Assembly: GCA_965178525.1 (NCBI GenBank)
Contig: CBCXVS010000288.1
Span: 1-9,500, forward strand
Origin: CBCXVS01 sp965178525
GTDB taxonomy: Bacteria > Tectomicrobia > Entotheonellia > Entotheonellales > Entotheonellaceae
Length of the DNA: 9,500 bases
Direction: 5' to 3'
In this document: positions 6,654-9,500 of the stretch, piece by piece
Position numbering within the stretch: the first letter of the stretch is position 1
How the letters are laid out: every line of letters starts with the position of its first letter
Made by a program: the position numbers and the translations under genes
The notes under the pieces: generated by a model
Seen by the model: only the letters and a program-made list of their open reading frames with translations
The model's database searches: none
Told to the model about the DNA's origin: nothing

Positions 6654-6687
6654 CTGACTTTCGTTGATGCTAGGGGTAAGATCCCCT
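6654..6687 (+). promoter_or_regulatory. Candidate promoter with overlapping palindrome before the BKACE remnant
   Basis: CTGACT (6654-6659) and TAAGAT (6677-6682) are spaced by 17 bases, each with four of six matches. The -10 lies in the loop of the inverted repeat AGGGG (6672-6676) / CCCCT (6683-6687), a place where an operator could block the promoter. It would serve the plus-strand remnant at 6726, which keeps a strong GGGAGGAGG ribosome site. The rest of the 186-base divergent gap shows nothing else but the NIPSNAP promoter candidate. Confidence 0.3.
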
Positions 6688-6725
6688 TGAGATAGAAGCC
6701 GGGATACCTGACGGGAGGAGGGCAT

Positions 6726-7141
6726 ATGAATACCCTCATCATCAAGGCCTGCCTCAATGGCAGTCGGGGACGTGAAGACAACCCGAACGTGCCATGGACC
6801 CCGCAGGGGGTCGCGGAAGAAGCCGTGCGGTGTTATAATGCTGGCGCCTCTACATGATCACCGATACGATTCGAGAACACTGCCCGGAGGCCACGTGGCT
6901 GGTGCATAGTAGCGGCAGCCAGACGTTCGTGCTCGCGGCCATCGCCACCGGCGTGCACACGCGGGTGGGGTTTGAGGACAGCCCGTTCCCGCCTCACAAC
7001 CTGGAGCCGCGGTCGAATGCGGATTATGTAGACTGGGCGGTGACACAGGCGCGACGGCATGGGCGCGAGCCGGCCACGCCGGCCCAGGCCCGCGATCTTC
7101 TCGGGCTCTTACCGCCAGTTGCCGAGGCCATGAGCGCCTAA
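6726..7141 (+). pseudogene. Beta-keto acid cleavage enzyme (BKACE, DUF849) remnant with internal deletion
   Basis: After a strong ribosome site, the ATG at 6726 opens 43 codons reading MNTLIIKACLNGSRGR.DNP..PWTP..VAEEA.RCYNAGAS, the N-terminus of the BKACE/3-keto-5-aminohexanoate cleavage family. The frame stops with TGA at 6855-6857, exactly where the family continues into the zinc-binding HxH segment. One frame away, from the overlapping ATG at 6854, 95 codons encode the family C-terminus: MITDTIREHCPEATWLV, then GVHTRVGFED (Glu as third zinc ligand, residue 41 of this piece), NADYVDWAV, and ATPAQARDLLGL, stopping at 7139-7141. Family enzymes are about 275-310 residues, so roughly 145 are missing. 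They condense a beta-keto acid with acetyl-CoA; without the two histidines this copy cannot be active. The clean ends suggest a single deletion with loss of frame. Confidence 0.85.
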
Positions 7142-7166
7142 GTCGCGAGCCGAATCGGCAATCGTG

Positions 7167-7183
7167 GAGGCCGTTTAGGCCTC
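7167..7183 (-). other. Small hairpin at the convergent gene ends
   Basis: GAGGCC (7167-7172) and GGCCTC (7178-7183) form a perfect six-base stem around five bases that include the PAC2 stop codon. There is no clear T-run on either strand, so it is only a weak terminator candidate between the BKACE remnant and the PAC2 gene. Confidence 0.25.
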
Positions 7184-8077
7184 GCCTCCGCCTTCTCGCT
7201 CCTCGCGTAAGAAGTCCTCTAGCTCTTGCATCAGCTTCTCAGGGTTGAGGTCTTCGTCAAGCAGAGGTCCTGGCGCCTCCTCGTCAACCGCCGAGTCATA
7301 TTCCTGCTCCAATTGCTGAACATAGGCCTGAGTGGATGAATCATTCGCCACCACCTGATCACATCGGGCGCGAAATGCCTTGACGGCTTCATCCAATCGG
7401 GACACGTCGATGTCAATGTCGAGCAGACGGGTTACATAGGTAAGAAGCGCCCGGCTCACTGCAGGATTCGCAGACGCTTGAAGATAGTGCGGCGCTTGCC
7501 CCATAAAGGTGAGATAAGGAATGCCGCGTCGCGTCGCCGCGTCCTGGACCGCCGAGGCAATACCGGTGGGGCCTTCGTAGGTCGGCCGACGATAAATCCC
7601 CCAATCCTCTAATCGAGCCTGCCAGTCGGGGTCAGTGCTGCTTCCCGTAACGCGAGGCGGCCGGGTATGCGGAAGCGCGGCCAAGAGCGCGCCGAGAGAG
7701 ACAATCCGCTTCACACCACATTGCTGGGCTAAGTCAAGGAGCAGATTGGCGTAGGTTCGCCACCTCCGATTGGGCTCCATCCCGCGAAACAGGAGAAGAC
7801 CCGCTTGGCCATTTGTCGGCTGCCACGTAAAGAAGTCGCTACTCGGCCATCGAATGACGCGATTTCCCTCCGCTGTATACCGAGACGTAGGCCGTACCTG
7901 GGTGAAAACAAAGAAGTCCTCGGGATCGATAGAGGCGAGACGCGATGCCGATAGACGTCGGACCAGATGTCGCATCGCTCCGGTCGCGGCCTCGCCGGCA
8001 TCGATCCATCCTCCAAAAGCAATCACCATCGTCGTTAAGTTGGAAGGCGGTTCGCGGTGATATTCCAACTCGTCCAT
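7175..8077 (-). CDS. PAC2 (proteasome assembly chaperone-like) family protein
   Basis: This 300-residue protein has the PAC2 fold of eukaryotic proteasome assembly chaperones and their prokaryotic relatives. Visible parts are MVIAFGGWIDAGEAATGAMRHLVRRL near residues 17-42 (the family's xFxGWxDAGxAA pattern), LGALLAALPHTRPPRVTG in the middle, and YEGPTGIASAVQDAATRRGIP followed by GQAPHYLQASANPAVSRALL. The last ~60 residues are strongly acidic and probably helical or coiled (EEAPGPLLDEDLNPEKLMQELEDF). An upstream GTG at 8107 is open, but GGAGG lies six bases before the ATG at 8077, so the shorter start is chosen. In actinobacteria, PAC2 proteins are common in genomes with 20S proteasomes; elsewhere their role is unknown. 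No proteasome, Mpa or Pup gene is in the window. It stands alone, with 210 bases upstream and a remnant downstream. Confidence 0.85.
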   Translation of the reverse strand: MDELEYHREPPSNLTTMVIAFGGWIDAGEAATGAMRHLVRRLSASRLASIDPEDFFVFTQVRPTSRYTAEGNRVIRWPSSDFFTWQPTNGQAGLLLFRGMEPNRRWRTYANLLLDLAQQCGVKRIVSLGALLAALPHTRPPRVTGSSTDPDWQARLEDWGIYRRPTYEGPTGIASAVQDAATRRGIPYLTFMGQAPHYLQASANPAVSRALLTYVTRLLDIDIDVSRLDEAVKAFRARCDQVVANDSSTQAYVQQLEQEYDSAVDEEAPGPLLDEDLNPEKLMQELEDFLREEREGGGEA

Positions 8078-8287
8078 GATCATCCTCCCTGAGGTAAAGA
8101 GAGGCACTCCTCAACATGCTCATCTCTTGCGGGATCAATAGGGTAATCTGAGACCTACCGGGTCGTGTTTGAAATGTGGATATAAAGGCTCCTATGGCTT
8201 TTGTAGGCATCACCAACGGTGGTGCGTGCGCCGCAACGTCAACAAGATCAAGGTAGTCAACTGCTCACTCATTTGCGGTACGCAGTA
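8078..8287. other. Intergenic region upstream of PAC2, no gene seen
   Basis: This gap lies between the CMD-like stop and the PAC2 start. I see no convincing coding frame, RNA gene or intrinsic terminator. It must hold the PAC2 promoter, but no hexamer pair with proper spacing stands out on the minus strand. CACCA/TGGTG around 8209-8222 is a short inverted repeat of doubtful meaning. Confidence 0.5.
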
Positions 8288-9076
8288 CTAGCTGTTGGCA
8301 AACACGTCGTTGGCGATGTCCATGGCGCCCCGAGCGAAGGGGATGCCACCGTACAGCGTCATGTGCATAAACACTTCGATGATCTGGTCTTGGGTGAAAC
8401 CGATGTTCCGCGCACCGCGGATGTGGCTGCGCAGCGGGCCTTCACGCCCCAGCGCGGCCAGGCAGGTCATCGTGCAAAGACAGCGGCTGGGCAGGTCGAG
8501 GCCGGGCCGCGTCCAGGTAGCGCCCCAGTAGTATTCGCCGGTGATGCGGCTAAACTCCCGTTCCGCCTGGGTCGGCGGCGCTGGCCGAGCCGCTGGCGGG
8601 GTTCCCATATACTGCATGCGAAACTGGTTGCCCCGCTCGAACAAGCTGTCGGGGTCTTCGTTGGTATCGTGCACCCGAGGCGGCGTAAACGCGATGCCGC
8701 GTTCGTCGAACACGTCTTTGCACAGGGCCAGCGCGTTCAGGCCGGCCGGAGCGCCGCCGTACCAAGTGTCGTGGATAATCAGCTCGATAATCTGTTCGGG
8801 GGTCAAGCCGACGTTCAGCGCGTTGCCAAGGTGCCGGCGCAGCTGCGGCTCGCGGGCCAGCACGATGAGCGTCGACAACGTAATCATCTCGCGCTGCACC
8901 GGGCTGAGGGCGTCGCGGCGCCAGATGGTGCCGAAGAGCGCTTCGCCGAGAATCCGCTCGAGGTCGGGAGCCACTTCCCAGGCTGCGGGGGCTGAGCCGG
9001 CGCTGGTGATGGTGCCGCCGCCAAACATGCGCCGTGTTTCCTGTCCACGTTCGTATCGGGCATCCAGTTCGCTCAT
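8288..9076 (-). CDS. Carboxymuconolactone decarboxylase (CMD) family protein with two CMD domains
   Basis: This 262-residue protein carries two CMD domains, at about 35-125 and 172-260. Each has the all-helical core signature: RRHLGNALNVGLTPEQIIELIIHDTWYGGAP (81-110) and RSHIRGARNIGFTQDQIIEVFMHMTLYGGIP (216-245). The AhpD-type CxxC redox pair is absent, though the second domain has CLCTMTC at 199-205, so a PcaC-like or unknown role is more likely than peroxidase activity. Single-domain PcaC (gamma-carboxymuconolactone decarboxylase) is about 130 residues, so this is a tandem form; similar two-domain proteins are common in soil and marine bacteria beside catabolic genes. The start is set by GGAGG six bases upstream. 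True PcaC acts in the ortho-cleavage protocatechuate pathway, which does not match the extradiol enzyme nearby, so a shared pathway should not be assumed. Confidence 0.85.
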   Translation of the reverse strand: MSELDARYERGQETRRMFGGGTITSAGSAPAAWEVAPDLERILGEALFGTIWRRDALSPVQREMITLSTLIVLAREPQLRRHLGNALNVGLTPEQIIELIIHDTWYGGAPAGLNALALCKDVFDERGIAFTPPRVHDTNEDPDSLFERGNQFRMQYMGTPPAARPAPPTQAEREFSRITGEYYWGATWTRPGLDLPSRCLCTMTCLAALGREGPLRSHIRGARNIGFTQDQIIEVFMHMTLYGGIPFARGAMDIANDVFANS

Positions 9077-9120
9077 CGTTCGCCTCCGGTAAAGGTGGTA
9101 GGGGAATATAGGGCCATGGC

Positions 9121-9149
9121 ATCATGAATCCCCTCTGTCATCATGTCAC
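9121..9149 (-). promoter_or_regulatory. Candidate sigma70 promoter for the CMD-family gene
   Basis: GTGACA (9149-9144, five of six) and CATGAT (9126-9121, four of six) are 17 bases apart on the minus strand, with transcription predicted to begin about 38 bases before the ATG at 9076. A better -10-like TATATT lies closer to the gene but has no -35 at the right distance. Confidence 0.35.
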
Positions 9150-9188
9150 GAGCGGACCGGTTTGTCCATAACTTGCTGTCGTTCATTT

Positions 9189-9479
9189 TTATTTGGCGCC
9201 CGATGGATGGCTCGCGAAGAGCACCTTTTCTGCGGTGATGGGTAAATCCTGGATACGCACCCCGACCGCGTCATAAACGGCGTTGGCAATGGCTGGAGCC
9301 ACCGGGGAAATGGGGTTCTCGCCAATCGCTTTGCCCTGGTAGGGACCCTCGCCTCCCGGCGACTCCACCAGCACCGTGACCAGGTCCGGGATGTCCTGCA
9401 TCGTGGGGATCTTCGCCTCACCCAAAGTTTCATGCAGAAGTTCCCCACTCCGTCTCATGAAATGAGGCACGCCTGCACG
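9189..9479 (-). pseudogene. C-terminal remnant of a xanthine dehydrogenase-family molybdopterin-binding subunit
   Basis: About 85 residues match the extreme C-terminus of the molybdenum-binding (large) subunit of xanthine dehydrogenase/CO dehydrogenase/aldehyde oxidase family enzymes: GELLHETLGEAKIPTMQDIP, then GPYQGKAIGENP and VAPAIANAVYDAVGVRI.DLPIT.EKVL. The Glu of AIGEN corresponds to the active-site Glu of the family's GxGE motif. A full subunit is about 700-800 residues. An in-frame TGA lies at 9482-9480, the only nearby starts are GTG at 9470 and ATG at 9458, and no ribosome site is seen. Other frames of the 18 bases to the window edge show nothing family-like. I infer a truncated relic, though a frameshift just at the edge, with the rest of the gene beyond, cannot be excluded. 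It lies 112 bases upstream of the CMD gene on the same strand. Confidence 0.75.
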
Positions 9480-9500
9480 TCAACTCTGATATAAAGAAGA

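Noticed and set aside
8219..8995. Plus-strand open frame of 258 codons
   Set aside because: It is antisense to the CMD-family gene, whose two domains are plain; the translation is low in structure and unlike any protein family I know.
8288..9076. AhpD-type alkylhydroperoxidase
   Set aside because: The CxxC pair and adjacent histidine of AhpD are not present in either domain.

Overview
The window reads as a piece of a large, moderately GC-rich environmental bacterial chromosome with a broad catabolic repertoire. No rRNA, tRNA or marker gene fixes the taxon. The mix (HpaB-like flavin monooxygenase, LigB-type dioxygenase, Gal80-like oxidoreductase, NIPSNAP, tandem carboxymuconolactone-decarboxylase domains, PAC2, DUF4058, xanthine-dehydrogenase and BKACE relics) suits soil, sponge-associated or subsurface lineages such as Tectomicrobia/Entotheonella. 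That placement is only a guess.

Layout, left to right. Positions 1-892 (+) hold a LysR-type regulator whose DNA-binding helix-turn-helix is missing or broken. Converging on it with an 8-base gap is a minus-strand run: a 77-aa antitoxin-like small protein (901-1134), a DUF4058 protein (1212-1922), an HpaB/PvcC-family hydroxylase (1972-3447) and a class III extradiol dioxygenase (3469-4509). The last two lie 21 bases apart behind a plausible sigma70 promoter and look like a hydroxylate-then-cleave pair for a phenolic compound. Upstream on the same strand are a Gal80-like Gfo/Idh/MocA protein (4654-5745) and a double-domain NIPSNAP protein (5880-6539), separated by an unusual array of AGCTAAG/AGCTATC heptamers.

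From 6726 to 7141 (+) lies a decayed beta-keto acid cleavage enzyme (BKACE/DUF849): its first 42 residues and last ~95 residues are joined out of frame, with the middle and the zinc-binding histidines gone. Then come a PAC2-family protein (7175-8077, -), a tandem-domain carboxymuconolactone-decarboxylase-like protein (8288-9076, -), and the C-terminal stub of a xanthine-dehydrogenase-type molybdopterin subunit (9189-9479, -).

Two themes stand out. First, an apparently intact aromatic-processing pair shows substitutions at active-site positions, suggesting an unassigned substrate. Second, three gene remnants (LysR, BKACE, molybdopterin subunit) show that accessory catabolic genes here are turning over. 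No CRISPR array, insertion sequence, integrase or phage gene is visible. The closest thing to an undescribed system is the monooxygenase-dioxygenase pair with its Gal80-like, NIPSNAP and CMD-like neighbours; that they work together is inference from position only.
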